A stretch of 50,458 bases of DNA from Bacillota bacterium (GCA_022791155.1 JAAVYN010000024.1:1-50458); one strand, 5' to 3'; shown: positions 1-9,323, counted from the first letter of the stretch. A program made the numbers and translations. The notes: a model not told the origin generated them from the sequence alone.

Positions 1-90
1 ATGGACATCTACGCAAAGGTGAAGTATAATAAGCCAGAGGAGTTGTTTGGCGTGGTAAATGGCGCTTTTCGTCAGGCCACGGATGATTGA
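1..90 (+). CDS. C-terminal tail of a tyrosine recombinase (integrase), cut by the window edge
   Basis: The first 30 codons of the window are open and end in TGA at 88-90. They read MDIYAKVKYNKPEELFGVVN and then GAFRQATDD. This matches the extreme C-terminus of phage/ICE tyrosine recombinases, where the catalytic tyrosine lies in a T-M-D-I-Y-A motif after the last helix; Tyr4 here would be that nucleophile. The ATG at base 1 is almost certainly an internal methionine, since the rest of the gene lies to the left. An integrase gene often sits at one end of its element, so the element edge is probably just to the right. Family-level confidence is moderate because only 30 residues are visible. Confidence 0.6.
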   Translation: MDIYAKVKYNKPEELFGVVNGAFRQATDD

Positions 91-267
91 AAAATTGCTA
101 TTTTTCGTGGTTCCCACATAGGATAACTGAACAATGAAAAGCCGGGAAAGCCCGTAAAATCAAGGAAAAACGGCGCTAAGAGAATTTCAATATGGCCTCA
201 AGGCAGCCCGTCGCGCTCCGCAGTTCTCAAAGAGATAATTGCGTTTGCAATTTCAAAAGAATTCAAC

Positions 268-297
268 CCCCAGAAGCCAAATGTTTCTGGGGTTTTT
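268..297 (+). terminator. Intrinsic terminator after the integrase tail
   Basis: CCCCAGAA (268-275) pairs perfectly with TTCTGGGG (285-292), followed by TTTTT (293-297). It is suited to ending rightward transcription from the integrase side. Confidence 0.75.
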
Positions 298-320
298 GAT
301 TTTGCAGCAATAAGGAAAAG

Positions 321-364
321 GGCGGTGAAGAAGTTTGAAACGGTTTTCTTCATCGCCTTTTTTT
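321..364 (+). terminator. Intrinsic terminator, probably bidirectional
   Basis: GGCGGTGAAGAA (321-332) pairs with TTCTTCATCGCC (346-357), 12 bp with one G-U, followed by seven T (358-364). In the other direction the hairpin is followed by CTTTTCCTTATT, so it may also end the leftward Ca-ATPase transcript, whose stop codon is about 150 bases away. Confidence 0.75.
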
Positions 365-515
365 GTTGTGTTGTTTTCAGTTCATTAAAGCTTGATTAAA
401 GCCTGTGTCCTTTTTTGACATATCAAAGAAACAATTGAAATATGTTTATATGGCTTTATTGTTATATTTCATAAATATGTTTTTTAATGATATTGCTGGT
501 GAACGTTCATCATTT

Positions 516-3128
516 TTATCGCATAATCCTTTTTTCAATTTCAACAACAATGAGCGGAACAAAACAAAGAGCGGCAACTGTCAGCCATTGCTCTGTGCTG
601 AGGGCTGAAACCTTGAAATATGTGGCTGCTGTTGGAATTGATATAACCCCGCACTGCATTATAACCCCAACAATCACAGCGATGTTCAAATATTTGTTTC
701 CAAAAAATCCTTTTTTGAGTATGCTTTTTCCGCTTCTCATGTTGTATGCGTGAACAAGCTGTGACATGCTCAAAACTGCAAACGCCATTGTTCTTCCAAT
801 TGCCACGCCTTGTCCGTTGTCATAATATATGTGGCCAATGGCAAACGCCACAAGCGAAAGCACGCCGATCATTGCCCCTTCAAGGCATATGCGCATTCCC
901 AGCCCGCCAGAAAACACACTTCCTCCGTTTTCAGCCGGCTTTTGATTTATTATTTCGCTGTCGAATGTGTCCATGCCTAAAGCTATTGCTGGAAGTGAAT
1001 CTGTTATCAAATTCACCCACAGAAGCTGTATTGGAAGAAGGGGCGTTGCCCAGCCCATGACCATTGCTGTGAATATTGTTATAATTTCGCCTATGTTGCT
1101 TGACAAAAGGAAATGAATTGTCTTTTGTATGTTGGCATAAATTCCGCGCCCCTCTTTCACAGCCTCAACAATTGTGGCGAAGTTGTCATCAGATATAATC
1201 ATGTCGGCGGCATTTTTTGCGGCGTCTGTTCCTGTGCGGCCCATTGCGCAGCCAATGTCGGCAGCTTTGAGCGCGGGTGCGTCGTTGACGCCGTCTCCTG
1301 TCATGGCCGTCACCATGTTTTTGCTTTGAAACGCTTTGACAATGCGCATTTTGTGTTCTGGCGTGACCCGGGCAAAAACGGTGTATCTGTCTATGTTTTT
1401 CACAAGTGTTTCCTGACTCATTTTTTCAAGCTCTGCGCCTGTCACACTTTCGTCACCGTCTTCAAATATTCCAACTTCCATTGCAATTGCTGAAGCAGTG
1501 ATGGGGTTATCTCCTGTTATCATAAGAGGGCGTATTCCGGCTTTTTTGCAAACTTCAACTGCTTTTTTGGCCTCGGGCCGTGGCATGTCCATTATCCCTA
1601 TAAATCCGCAAAGTGTGACATCTCTTTCCAATTCAAATTCTTTTGGCATGTGGTCAAATTCACGATATGCCACAGCTATGACTCTCAATGCCTTTTTTGC
1701 CATGCTGTCACAAACTTCAGCGGCTTTCTTTTTGTCTCTGTGCGTGAAACCTATTTCAGCGTTTTTTCTTGTGTATTGTCCACATATGTTTGCAACCATT
1801 TCGGGCGCGCCTTTTGTCACGGCGATATATTTTTCCTTTGACTTGTGCACCGTTGTCATCATTTTTCTGTCTGATGAAAAAGGTTTTTCCATGACCCGCG
1901 GAAGTTCGCGGTTTATTCTTTCTCTGTTGATCCCTGTTTCCAAAGCGCTTTCACAAATGGCCGTTTCAGTTGCTTCTCCAACAAATTTTCCGTTTTCATA
2001 ACGGCAGTTGCTGCAAAGAGAGGCCAATGTCAGCATTTTTTCAACACTTTCAGGGCCGGCGTTGGCAGCAGAGGTCATGTCAACAAATTTCACGGCTTTC
2101 ATTTTGTTCATTGTGAGCGTGCCTGTTTTGTCGGAGCATATCACTTGTGCCGAACCAAGGGTTTCAACCGCTGTCAGCTTCCTCACAATGGCGTTTTTGG
2201 CAGCAAGCCTTTTTGTTCCCATTGCAAGCACAATTGTCACAACTGCTGTCAATCCCTCGGGAATTGCCGCCACAGCAAGGCTGACGGAGGTCATGAACAT
2301 GTCGAATATGTCGCCTTTTCGCGCCACTCCCAAAATGAATATGACAACACAAACTCCAATTGCGCCCAATGCCAAAGTTTTGCCTGTTTCATCCAATTTG
2401 GACTGGAGTGGCGTCTTTTTTTCTTCCTCATTTTGCATGAGGCGTGCTATTTTCCCAACTTCTGTGTTCATTCCGGTTGCTGTCACAACGGCTTTTCCGT
2501 GGCCATATGCCACAAATGAGCCGGCCAAAACCATGTTATGCCTGTCCGCTGTTTGACAATCGGGCTTGCATATGAAGCGGCAATCCTTTTCAACGCTTTC
2601 GGATTCACCTGTTATGGCCGATTCTTCAGTTTTGAGGCTCACGCTTTCAATCAGTCTTCCGTCGGCACATATGCGGTCGCCCGTTTCAAAAACAATTATG
2701 TCGCCTTCAACGACGTCTTCAGCTTCAATCACTTTCATTTTGCCATCACGCAAAACTCTTGCATTGCTTGGCGTCAGCTTTTTCAAATCATCAATGGCCT
2801 TTTGGGCCCTTGATTCCTGAACAACGCCTATAACGGCGTTTATGACAACAATTGCTATTATCAAAAAAGAATCTGCAAAGTCACTTTCGCCTTTTAGAAC
2901 AGAAATCACAAATGATGCGGCGGCCGCGCTCAAAAGAACAATGACGAGAAAGTCGTTGAGCTGATTGAAAAATCTTTGGGCAAAGCTCTTTTTTTCAGTT
3001 TCGTCTTTGAGTATATTTTTTCCATTTTTCTTTAGTTTTGAGGCTGCCTGCGTGTCTGTCAGCCCTTTTTTCAAATCTGTTTGCAGCAAATCGGCTGTTT
3101 CAATATAAGTTTTGTTATGCCAGTCCAT
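516..3128 (-). CDS. Calcium-translocating P-type ATPase, PMCA/LMCA type
   Basis: An 870-residue P2-type cation ATPase predicted to pump Ca2+ out across the cytoplasmic membrane. Seen in the protein: an N-terminal cation-ATPase domain, TGES (173-176) in the actuator domain, the M4 motif PEGLT (290-294), the phosphorylation motif DKTGT with Asp333, the hinge TGDGVNDAP, and the M6 stretch NLITDSLPAIALGMD, whose Asn and Asp are typical Ca2+ ligands. The length matches bacterial LMCA1-like pumps (about 880 residues). The start is ATG 3128, preceded by GAGGTGAG. It is divergent from ytaF across about 100 bases. Ca2+ is favoured over Mn2+ or Na+ from the M4/M6 motifs, but specificity is inferred. 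Confidence 0.93.
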   Translation of the reverse strand: MDWHNKTYIETADLLQTDLKKGLTDTQAASKLKKNGKNILKDETEKKSFAQRFFNQLNDFLVIVLLSAAAASFVISVLKGESDFADSFLIIAIVVINAVIGVVQESRAQKAIDDLKKLTPSNARVLRDGKMKVIEAEDVVEGDIIVFETGDRICADGRLIESVSLKTEESAITGESESVEKDCRFICKPDCQTADRHNMVLAGSFVAYGHGKAVVTATGMNTEVGKIARLMQNEEEKKTPLQSKLDETGKTLALGAIGVCVVIFILGVARKGDIFDMFMTSVSLAVAAIPEGLTAVVTIVLAMGTKRLAAKNAIVRKLTAVETLGSAQVICSDKTGTLTMNKMKAVKFVDMTSAANAGPESVEKMLTLASLCSNCRYENGKFVGEATETAICESALETGINRERINRELPRVMEKPFSSDRKMMTTVHKSKEKYIAVTKGAPEMVANICGQYTRKNAEIGFTHRDKKKAAEVCDSMAKKALRVIAVAYREFDHMPKEFELERDVTLCGFIGIMDMPRPEAKKAVEVCKKAGIRPLMITGDNPITASAIAMEVGIFEDGDESVTGAELEKMSQETLVKNIDRYTVFARVTPEHKMRIVKAFQSKNMVTAMTGDGVNDAPALKAADIGCAMGRTGTDAAKNAADMIISDDNFATIVEAVKEGRGIYANIQKTIHFLLSSNIGEIITIFTAMVMGWATPLLPIQLLWVNLITDSLPAIALGMDTFDSEIINQKPAENGGSVFSGGLGMRICLEGAMIGVLSLVAFAIGHIYYDNGQGVAIGRTMAFAVLSMSQLVHAYNMRSGKSILKKGFFGNKYLNIAVIVGVIMQCGVISIPTAATYFKVSALSTEQWLTVAALCFVPLIVVEIEKRIMR

Positions 3129-3226
3129 ATTCTCACCTCGGTTAAATCTTATTCGTGCTATAGCAAAGTTATTACTTCATTCATAATATAAAGCATAACT
3201 GTTTTGTATTATTTTTGGAGGAACAA

Positions 3227-3865
3227 ATGGCATATAAACTTATAATATTGTCTCTTGCTCTTTCTGTGGATTCATTTGGCGTTGGCCTTGCCTGCGGCGG
3301 GCGTGGAATCAAGATAACATCGCCAGCAAAACTGATAATATCATTTCAGGCTGTTTCGATAACATTTCTTGCGCTTGTGCTTGGCGATTTCATCAAAAAT
3401 ATACTTCCTGCGCCAATTGCGGAGAACATTGGCACAATTATGCTTGTGGCGCTTGGCGTTTGGGTTATGTTTCAGGGCTCCAAAAAATCGGGCCACAAAA
3501 AAGTTTCGAAACATAAAAATGAAAAATGGACACTTTTTTTGAAGCAATTTGGCCTCACAATTGAAATTGTGAGAACGCCGCACAGCTGTGACATGGACAA
3601 TTCAAAAACGATAGATCCGCTTGAGGCGATATATCTTGGCTTTTCATTGTCCATAGATGCTTTTGCCGCTGTCACAGGCGCTGGAATTGCTGGCGGCTTC
3701 ACAATGCTGCTTCCTTTCATGGTGGCATTTTTGCAGATTGTTCTCATTGTTTTGGGCTCAAAAACAGGAGAAAAAATAAAAAATATCTGTCCTTTGAGAA
3801 CAGATATTTGGAGCATAATTTCGGGTGCGCTTTTAATAGCCATAGGGCTTATATATTTGATTTAA
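3227..3865 (+). CDS. ytaF: Sporulation membrane protein YtaF (MntP-like fold)
   Basis: A 212-residue polytopic membrane protein. It has two related halves, each with an S-x-D-x-F motif: LSLALSVDSFGVG near the N-terminus and LGFSLSIDAFAAVTGAG in the second half. This is the layout of the MntP/YtaF superfamily. The central stretch IVRTPHSCDMDNSKTIDPLEA (given here by its key features IVR, D-x-D and TIDPLEA) is characteristic of the YtaF branch, which in Bacillus is expressed during sporulation and whose transport role is not established. The start is ATG 3227, because the upstream in-frame TTG at 3215 lies inside the SD sequence GGAGGA. Its last four bases overlap the convergent patatin gene. 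Confidence 0.85.
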   Translation: MAYKLIILSLALSVDSFGVGLACGGRGIKITSPAKLIISFQAVSITFLALVLGDFIKNILPAPIAENIGTIMLVALGVWVMFQGSKKSGHKKVSKHKNEKWTLFLKQFGLTIEIVRTPHSCDMDNSKTIDPLEAIYLGFSLSIDAFAAVTGAGIAGGFTMLLPFMVAFLQIVLIVLGSKTGEKIKNICPLRTDIWSIISGALLIAIGLIYLI

Positions 3866-4710
3866 TTTTCCAAAAACATCAAAAGCCTTTTGAAATGCCT
3901 TTTTGCATCGTCATAGCCTTGGTTGTAGAGATTTTTAAGTTTTTTGCTGTCTTTTTCAAGGCGGCCAATTTCAACGGGCTTCCGCGGACGGATGACATAT
4001 GCCCGTCCGGCGGCTTTTTCTTTTTCAACAAACTCAAGAGTGCTGTTATATTTTGTGTGGCGGCTGGCCATGGCTTTGATCAAAAGGGGATATTTTTTAT
4101 ATTTAATTTTTATCAGGTTTATGAGTTTGTTTTTTTCTTTTCTATAGCTTTTGTCTCTTGTTAATATTACTATGTTTTTTCTGCTTCCGTCTTTTATGGC
4201 TTTTTTGATTGGGATTGAATCGCTCATGCCGCCATCAAGATATTTTTTTCCACAAATTTCAACCATTTGTGACAGCAGTGGAAGCGAGCTTGAGGCTCTT
4301 ATGAAATCAATGTCTTTTCTCATGTCACCAATTTTGATATATTCTGCTTTGCCTGTTTCACAATTTGTCACAACAACATAAAAATTTCCGTCATATTCAT
4401 CAAAAGCGTCATAGTTGTATGCATTTAGTTTTTCGGGGATTGTTTTGTAGACAAATTCTGCTCCAAAATAGTCGCCGGTTTTTATGAGGCTTTTGATGCT
4501 TGCATATCTTTTGTCTTTTATATAATCAACGTTTGTGGCATATGCCCTGCCTTTTTGTTTTGAAATGTAACTGCATGCATGGCACGCTCCGGCCGAAACG
4601 GCATATATCGGCGAAAGCTCAATGCCTTTTTCAATGAAGAAATCAAGAACGCCAGCGGTGTAAACTCCTCTCATGCCCCCGCCTTCTAATATCAAGCCAA
4701 TGTTATACAT
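3862..4710 (-). CDS. Patatin-like phospholipase family protein (YjjU type)
   Basis: A 282-residue cytosolic acyl hydrolase of the patatin/RssA-like superfamily. The oxyanion-hole motif GGGMRG is at residues 10-15, the nucleophile Ser39 lies in AVSAGA, and the second dyad residue Asp159 lies in YLDGGMSD. The first position of the usual G-x-S-x-G is Ala (Ala37). The substrate is unknown; phospholipid or acyl-ester hydrolysis is inferred from the family. ATG 4710 follows an AGGTG SD. It is the last gene of the recD2-comF-patatin operon, starting 9 bases after the comF stop, and its stop overlaps the convergent ytaF stop by four bases. Confidence 0.88.
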   Translation of the reverse strand: MYNIGLILEGGGMRGVYTAGVLDFFIEKGIELSPIYAVSAGACHACSYISKQKGRAYATNVDYIKDKRYASIKSLIKTGDYFGAEFVYKTIPEKLNAYNYDAFDEYDGNFYVVVTNCETGKAEYIKIGDMRKDIDFIRASSSLPLLSQMVEICGKKYLDGGMSDSIPIKKAIKDGSRKNIVILTRDKSYRKEKNKLINLIKIKYKKYPLLIKAMASRHTKYNSTLEFVEKEKAAGRAYVIRPRKPVEIGRLEKDSKKLKNLYNQGYDDAKRHFKRLLMFLEN

Positions 4711-4719
4711 AAAAACACC

Positions 4720-5403
4720 TCAACTTAAAATTGTGGCTGAAAAAGTGTAGCACAAAATTTCTTTTGCGCCGTTTTCCTTCAAAACTTTTGCGCATTCATT
4801 CAAAGTGGCTCCTGTTGTGAATATGTCATCTATCAAAAGTATGTTTTTGCCTTTTATGTCGCAGTTTCCAATTTCGAAAGCATTTTTAATGTTTTTTAAC
4901 CGCTCCTCAATGCTTAGGCCGCTTTGGGGAATTGTGTTTGTTTTTCTTATCAGCGCTTTTTCAGAAAATTCAATTCCTGCAAGCCTTGCTATGCCGCGGC
5001 CCATTATCACGGACTGGTTGAAGCCTCTTTTTTTGAATCTTTTTTTGTGTATCGGGACAGGAATGATTATGTCGCTGTCACTAAATATGTTTGGAAAATT
5101 TTTTTGAGCCGTTTCAAACATAATTTTTGAAAAGCCTTCGCCATAGAATTTGTAGCCGTCAAACTTGAAGCTTTTTATAGATTTTTTCACAAATTTATAG
5201 TCATATACAGCGAAAGCGCAGGTTATATATCCCGTTATTATGGATTTGGAATTGTTGATATTTTTCACATATATGCCTGTGTTTTTGCTGTTATGTTTGA
5301 TGCATGCGTCGCACAAATAGTTGCCGGGCATTATTATTTCCTGACAAACAACGCAGCGCGGCGGATATATCATATCAATCAAAAATTTAATAATACCAAT
5401 CAT
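4720..5403 (-). CDS. comF: ComF family phosphoribosyltransferase-like protein
   Basis: A 227-residue ComF/GntX-type protein. An N-terminal zinc knuckle is visible as C17-x2-C20 and C31-x2-C34, followed by a type-I phosphoribosyltransferase domain whose PRPP-binding loop reads LLIDDIFTTGATL (about 189-201). Family members are needed for uptake of single-stranded DNA during natural transformation in Bacillus, but many non-competent bacteria keep the gene and its biochemical role is unresolved. ATG 5403 is chosen over the upstream in-frame ATG at 5442 because GAGG lies just before it and it begins 8 bases after the recD2 stop, giving tight translational coupling. Confidence 0.9.
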   Translation of the reverse strand: MIGIIKFLIDMIYPPRCVVCQEIIMPGNYLCDACIKHNSKNTGIYVKNINNSKSIITGYITCAFAVYDYKFVKKSIKSFKFDGYKFYGEGFSKIMFETAQKNFPNIFSDSDIIIPVPIHKKRFKKRGFNQSVIMGRGIARLAGIEFSEKALIRKTNTIPQSGLSIEERLKNIKNAFEIGNCDIKGKNILLIDDIFTTGATLNECAKVLKENGAKEILCYTFSATILS

Positions 5404-5411
5404 ATAAAACC

Positions 5412-7655
5412 TCACTGATGCATGAATTTGTAGAGTGAACATATTCTTTTGTCAAGGGTTGAATATCTGTTTATTTCTCTGTTGTTGTCAACCATTTTGT
5501 TCATTGTTTCGGGAATTCCAACAATGACAGCAAGCTTTTTTGCCCTTGTCACAGCTGTATACAAAAGATTTCTTGAAAGGAGCATGGGTGGGCCGCTGTG
5601 GATCGGAATTATCACAACGGGATATTCACTTCCCTGTGATTTGTGTATTGTGACGGCATATGACAGCTCCAGTTCTTCAATTTGTGTGAAGTCATAGTCA
5701 ACCCATTTGTTGTCATCAAAGAGAACGCTTATAAATTCTTTGCTTTCATCAATTTTTTGTATTGTTCCGCAATCGCCATTGAAAACTCCCAAGCCCTCGT
5801 CAACAATGTTTCCGCGAGCGCCTTTTATCTTCCATGGCATGTTATAGTTGTTTTTGATTTGCATGACTTTGTCGCCGCATCTTAAAACGCCTGTTCTCAA
5901 AATTTTTTCACTTTTTGTTTTGTGCGGCGGGTTGAGCGTTTGCTGAAGCGTTTTGTTCAGCTCATGAACGCCAAGCATTCCTTTTTTCATTGGCGCAAGA
6001 ACTTGTATGTCGCTGAGAGGATCACAGCCGTTGTATGCGGGAAGCCTTCTTGTGATCAAGTCTTTCACGGCTTCAACAACGTCTTTTGCGTTTGTTCTTT
6101 TAACAAAGAAAAAATCTTTTGTTTTGTCGTTCAAAACAGGATAGAGGCCGTTGTTTATTCTGTGTGCATTTGTTATTATGGCGCTTTCTTGCGCCTGACG
6201 GAATATTTCTGTGAGGCGCACAACTTTTATGACACCGCTTTTGATCATATCTTTCAGTGCGTTTCCGGCGCCAACTGAAGGGAGCTGGTCAATGTCGCCC
6301 ACAAATATGAGCCTTGTGCCGGGCTGAACAGCTTTCAAAAAACTGTTCATGAGAAGCACGTCAATCATTGAGCTTTCGTCAATTATAATCACGTCGGCCT
6401 CTATTGGATCATCTTCATTTTTTTCAAAGGACTGCGAGCGGTTGTCGCCGTCTATGAAGTTTATTCCGAGCATTCTGTGTATTGTTTGGGCGTTCATTCC
6501 TGTGGCCTCTGTCATGCGTTTGGCGGCCCTGCCTGTTGGGGCGCCAAGGACAATGTCAAGCCCTTCTTTTTCAAGAATTTTGATGATTGTGTTTATTGCC
6601 GTTGTTTTTCCTGTTCCGGGGCCGCCTGTTATTATAAGCACGCCTTCTGTCATGGCTTCTGTCACGGCGAGACGCTGTTTTTCGGCAAGTTTCACTCCTG
6701 TGGAGGCTTCGGCCTTTTCTATAACTTCGTTCCAGTCTTTTTCAAATTCATCTCTATATTCTAAAAGTTCCAATATTTTTTTGGCTGATGAAATTTCTGC
6801 ATAGTAATATGCGTTTAGATATACTATAATTTCGCCGTCTAAATTTTCTCTCCAAATTTGATGCTCAATTTGAAGCTCAAGAAGATAGTTTTCAACAACA
6901 TCGTCATTTATGCCTGTGATTTCTCTGACAGAGTCAAAGAGGGATTTTTGAGGCAAATATACATGTCCTTCCTGCGACGCCATTGTGAGGGCATATTTCA
7001 CGGCAGATTTGATTCTTCCGGGTGAATCTTCGGCCATTCCGGCAGCAGCGGCCAGTCTGTCAGCCATTTTGAAACCAATTCCTGATATGTCGTCAGCAAT
7101 TTTGTAGGGGTTTGTGTTGACAATGTCAAATGTTCTTCCCTTATACTTTTTATATATCTTCATTGAATATGTTGGGGAAACGCCGAGGTTTTGAAGAAAC
7201 ATCATAACCCTTCTGAGCTCATGCTGTTCCATGAAAACCTGACTTATGCGCATGGCTTTTTCGAATGTTATTCCCTTCACTTCAACAAGCCTTTCAGGCT
7301 TTTCTTCGATTATGAAAAATGTTTCTTCGCCAAATTTTTCAACAATTTTTTTGGCTGTTTTTGCGCCTATTCCTCTCACAACGCCGGAAGAAAGATATTT
7401 TTCAATTCCCTCAACTGTTGTCGGCACTGTTTTTTCATAAATCTCAACAGAAAACTGGCGGCCATATGACGGATGAACTGTCCAAACGCCAGTCACGCTT
7501 ATGTTTTCGCCTTTGTGAATGTCGGGCAATGTGCCAACACACACAACTTCTTCTTCATTGTCGTTGAGTGAAAAAACTGTATATCCATTTTCGTTGTTTT
7601 GAAATATTATTTCTTCAACAGTGCCGCTGAGGCGTTCAGTCATTGACAACAGCAT
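5412..7655 (-). CDS. recD2: ATP-dependent 5'-3' DNA helicase RecD2
   Basis: A large SF1B helicase of the RecD2 type, found in bacteria outside the context of RecBC. Visible in order: an N-terminal OB-like region, helix-hairpin-helix repeats (VRGIGAKTAKKI, SGIGFKMADRL), Walker A GGPGTGKTT at about residue 345, Walker B IIIDESSMID, and a C-terminal UvrD-like motif with YAVTIHKSQGSEYP and LLYTAVTRAKK. The role is DNA repair and replication-fork processing. ATG 7655 directly follows AAGGAGGAGA; the next ATG (7643, MTERL) is also possible and would match the usual family start, but its SD spacing would be about 15 bases. It heads the recD2-comF-patatin operon. Confidence 0.93.
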   Translation of the reverse strand: MLLSMTERLSGTVEEIIFQNNENGYTVFSLNDNEEEVVCVGTLPDIHKGENISVTGVWTVHPSYGRQFSVEIYEKTVPTTVEGIEKYLSSGVVRGIGAKTAKKIVEKFGEETFFIIEEKPERLVEVKGITFEKAMRISQVFMEQHELRRVMMFLQNLGVSPTYSMKIYKKYKGRTFDIVNTNPYKIADDISGIGFKMADRLAAAAGMAEDSPGRIKSAVKYALTMASQEGHVYLPQKSLFDSVREITGINDDVVENYLLELQIEHQIWRENLDGEIIVYLNAYYYAEISSAKKILELLEYRDEFEKDWNEVIEKAEASTGVKLAEKQRLAVTEAMTEGVLIITGGPGTGKTTAINTIIKILEKEGLDIVLGAPTGRAAKRMTEATGMNAQTIHRMLGINFIDGDNRSQSFEKNEDDPIEADVIIIDESSMIDVLLMNSFLKAVQPGTRLIFVGDIDQLPSVGAGNALKDMIKSGVIKVVRLTEIFRQAQESAIITNAHRINNGLYPVLNDKTKDFFFVKRTNAKDVVEAVKDLITRRLPAYNGCDPLSDIQVLAPMKKGMLGVHELNKTLQQTLNPPHKTKSEKILRTGVLRCGDKVMQIKNNYNMPWKIKGARGNIVDEGLGVFNGDCGTIQKIDESKEFISVLFDDNKWVDYDFTQIEELELSYAVTIHKSQGSEYPVVIIPIHSGPPMLLSRNLLYTAVTRAKKLAVIVGIPETMNKMVDNNREINRYSTLDKRICSLYKFMHQ

Positions 7656-7956
7656 TCTCCTCCTTCCAGAATTATCTAAACTTAATTCTATCATAATTGC
7701 AATGTCTAAACAACAAAAACAGCGTCTTTTTTCAAACTTTATACGATTTTTCGAACAATAGACGTTTTGGATTTATTGTAGTATAATATCTGTGAAAAGT
7801 GAAAAAAGGCAATATTATTGAAGGGGATTTTGTCGCTTTTGAGCAAAATTTTCTTTTTGGCTTGTCTTGAAAAGTGAAAAGATGAGGTTTTTCGAGACAT
7901 CGCTCAAAATTTATGATATGGTCATAAAGACAGATCATTATGAAAGGTGGGGCAGC
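7656..7956. other. Divergent promoter region between recD2 and the TfoX-like gene
   Basis: No gene is seen. On the plus strand a TATAAT at 7782-7787 has a weak -35 (TAGACG, 7759-7764) 17 bases upstream and could drive the TfoX-like gene, leaving a leader of about 160 bases. No clear terminator or riboswitch was recognised. Confidence 0.4.
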
Positions 7957-8277
7957 ATGTCATCAAGCAAAGAATATTTGAATTTTATATTGGAGCAGTT
8001 GTCAGAGCTGGAAGAAGTTTCACACCGCTCAATGATGGGGGAGTATATAATTTATTACAAAGGCAAAATTGCCGCATATATATGTGACAACAGGCTGCTG
8101 GCAAAACCTGTTAAAGCGGCCGAAAAACTGATTCCTGATGCACAGTATGAGCCTCCCTATGAAGGCGCAAAAGACATGATTTTGGTTGAATGTGTTGACG
8201 ACAAAATGTTTTTGAAAGAATTGTTTGAGGCCATGTATGACGAGCTTTCGTTTCCAAAACAGCGAAAGAAGAAGTGA
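7957..8277 (+). CDS. TfoX/Sxy N-terminal domain protein
   Basis: A 106-residue small cytosolic protein matching the stand-alone TfoX N-terminal domain family. The core motifs are RSMMGEYIIYYKGKIAA and DNRLLAKP, then EPPYEGAKDMILVE, followed by a lysine-rich C-terminus. In Gammaproteobacteria TfoX/Sxy activates competence genes; in Clostridia single-domain members are common and uncharacterised, so no function should be carried over. ATG 7957 is chosen because AAGGTGGGG precedes it; an in-frame ATG further upstream (7867) has no comparable SD. A DMT transporter follows after 128 bases and may be co-transcribed. Confidence 0.8.
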   Translation: MSSSKEYLNFILEQLSELEEVSHRSMMGEYIIYYKGKIAAYICDNRLLAKPVKAAEKLIPDAQYEPPYEGAKDMILVECVDDKMFLKELFEAMYDELSFPKQRKKK

Positions 8278-8405
8278 CATGGATTGAAATTTTTGTGGAT
8301 TTTGGCTGTGTCAAAAAGCAAATATTTTATAATAAATTCTGTGTCATCACAAATGAGAAAAAACATCAAACATTTTTGAAGCACAAAAGAGGAGGCGCGC
8401 AATCA

Positions 8406-9323
8406 ATGAACAGAAACACAACAGGACACATTTTGGCTTTGTTCACAGCCGCAATATGGGGAACAACATTCATATCAACCAAAGTACTTCTTCAATATTT
8501 TCAGCCCGTTGAGATATTGTTTTTTCGTTTTGTGCTGGGCTTTGCCGCGCTTGTTGCAGTTTGTCCGCATGTTTTGAAGGGAACGTCTCTTGTACAGGAA
8601 TTTATGTTTGCAGTCGCGGGGCTTTGCGGCGTTTGTCTTTATTATCTTTTGGAGAACATTGCGCTTACATACACAATGACTTCAAATGTGAGCGTTGTCA
8701 TATCGGCGGCGCCTTTTTTCACAGCAATTCTCACAAAAATGTTCATCAAAAATGAGGACAGGCTGGGAATGAATTTTTTTATAGGCTTTATAGCGGCGAT
8801 AACAGGCATTTGCCTCATAAGCTTCAGCGGAACCCAAATGCAGGTCAATCCACTTGGCGACATTCTTGCCGTGGCGGCAGCGGCTGTTTGGGCATGCTAT
8901 TCTGTTTTGACAAAAAAAATCAGCAGTTTTGGTTTTGGAACAATTCAAATCACGCGCCGCATATTTGCATATGGAATTTTGTTCATGATTCCGGCGCTGT
9001 TTGTGTTTGAATTTCATGCCGGTTTTGAAAGATTCCGCAGCCTGACTGTTTGGGGAAACATTGTGTTTCTTGGCCTTGGCGCCTCGGCGCTGTGCTTTGT
9101 GACATGGAACACGGCTTTGAAAATATTGGGGCCTGTGAAAACAAGTGTGTATATATATTTTGTTCCAGTCATAACGATTGTTGCTTCTTTTGTTATATTA
9201 AAAGAAAAAATCACGTTTATGTCGGGAATTGGAACGGCCTTGACACTGTTTGGACTTATAATTTCGGAATATAAGGGAAAAAACAAAGAAAAAGCTTTGC
9301 AAAAAAACGTTGTGAAGCAATGA
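8406..9323 (+). CDS. DMT superfamily transporter (EamA family)
   Basis: A 305-residue membrane protein with about ten predicted transmembrane segments arranged as two EamA repeats. The first opens with ALFTAAIWGTTFISTKVLL and the second with LAVAAAAVWACYSVLTKK. Members of this family export metabolites, often amino acids or related compounds; the substrate cannot be read from sequence. ATG 8406 follows AGAGGAGG with a rather long spacing of about 10 bases. A strong terminator (9353-9390) closes the unit. Confidence 0.9.
   Translation: MNRNTTGHILALFTAAIWGTTFISTKVLLQYFQPVEILFFRFVLGFAALVAVCPHVLKGTSLVQEFMFAVAGLCGVCLYYLLENIALTYTMTSNVSVVISAAPFFTAILTKMFIKNEDRLGMNFFIGFIAAITGICLISFSGTQMQVNPLGDILAVAAAAVWACYSVLTKKISSFGFGTIQITRRIFAYGILFMIPALFVFEFHAGFERFRSLTVWGNIVFLGLGASALCFVTWNTALKILGPVKTSVYIYFVPVITIVASFVILKEKITFMSGIGTALTLFGLIISEYKGKNKEKALQKNVVKQ

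Larger units (their letters stand above)
91..515. other. Gene-free junction between the integrase tail and the Ca-ATPase gene
   Basis: No convincing coding sequence is seen. The stretch holds two intrinsic terminators (268-297 and 321-364) and about 150 bases of AT-rich DNA downstream of the Ca-ATPase stop codon. The attachment site of the element ending with the integrase probably lies here, but the other end of the element is outside the window, so the core repeat cannot be identified. Confidence 0.4.

Noticed and set aside
2145-2556. Long open frames opposite the Ca-ATPase and other large genes
   Set aside because: They lack SD sequences, have Cys/His-rich composition typical of antisense reading, and resemble no protein family.
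3215-3226. In-frame TTG 3215 as the ytaF start
   Set aside because: It lies within the SD sequence itself; ATG 3227 is correctly spaced.
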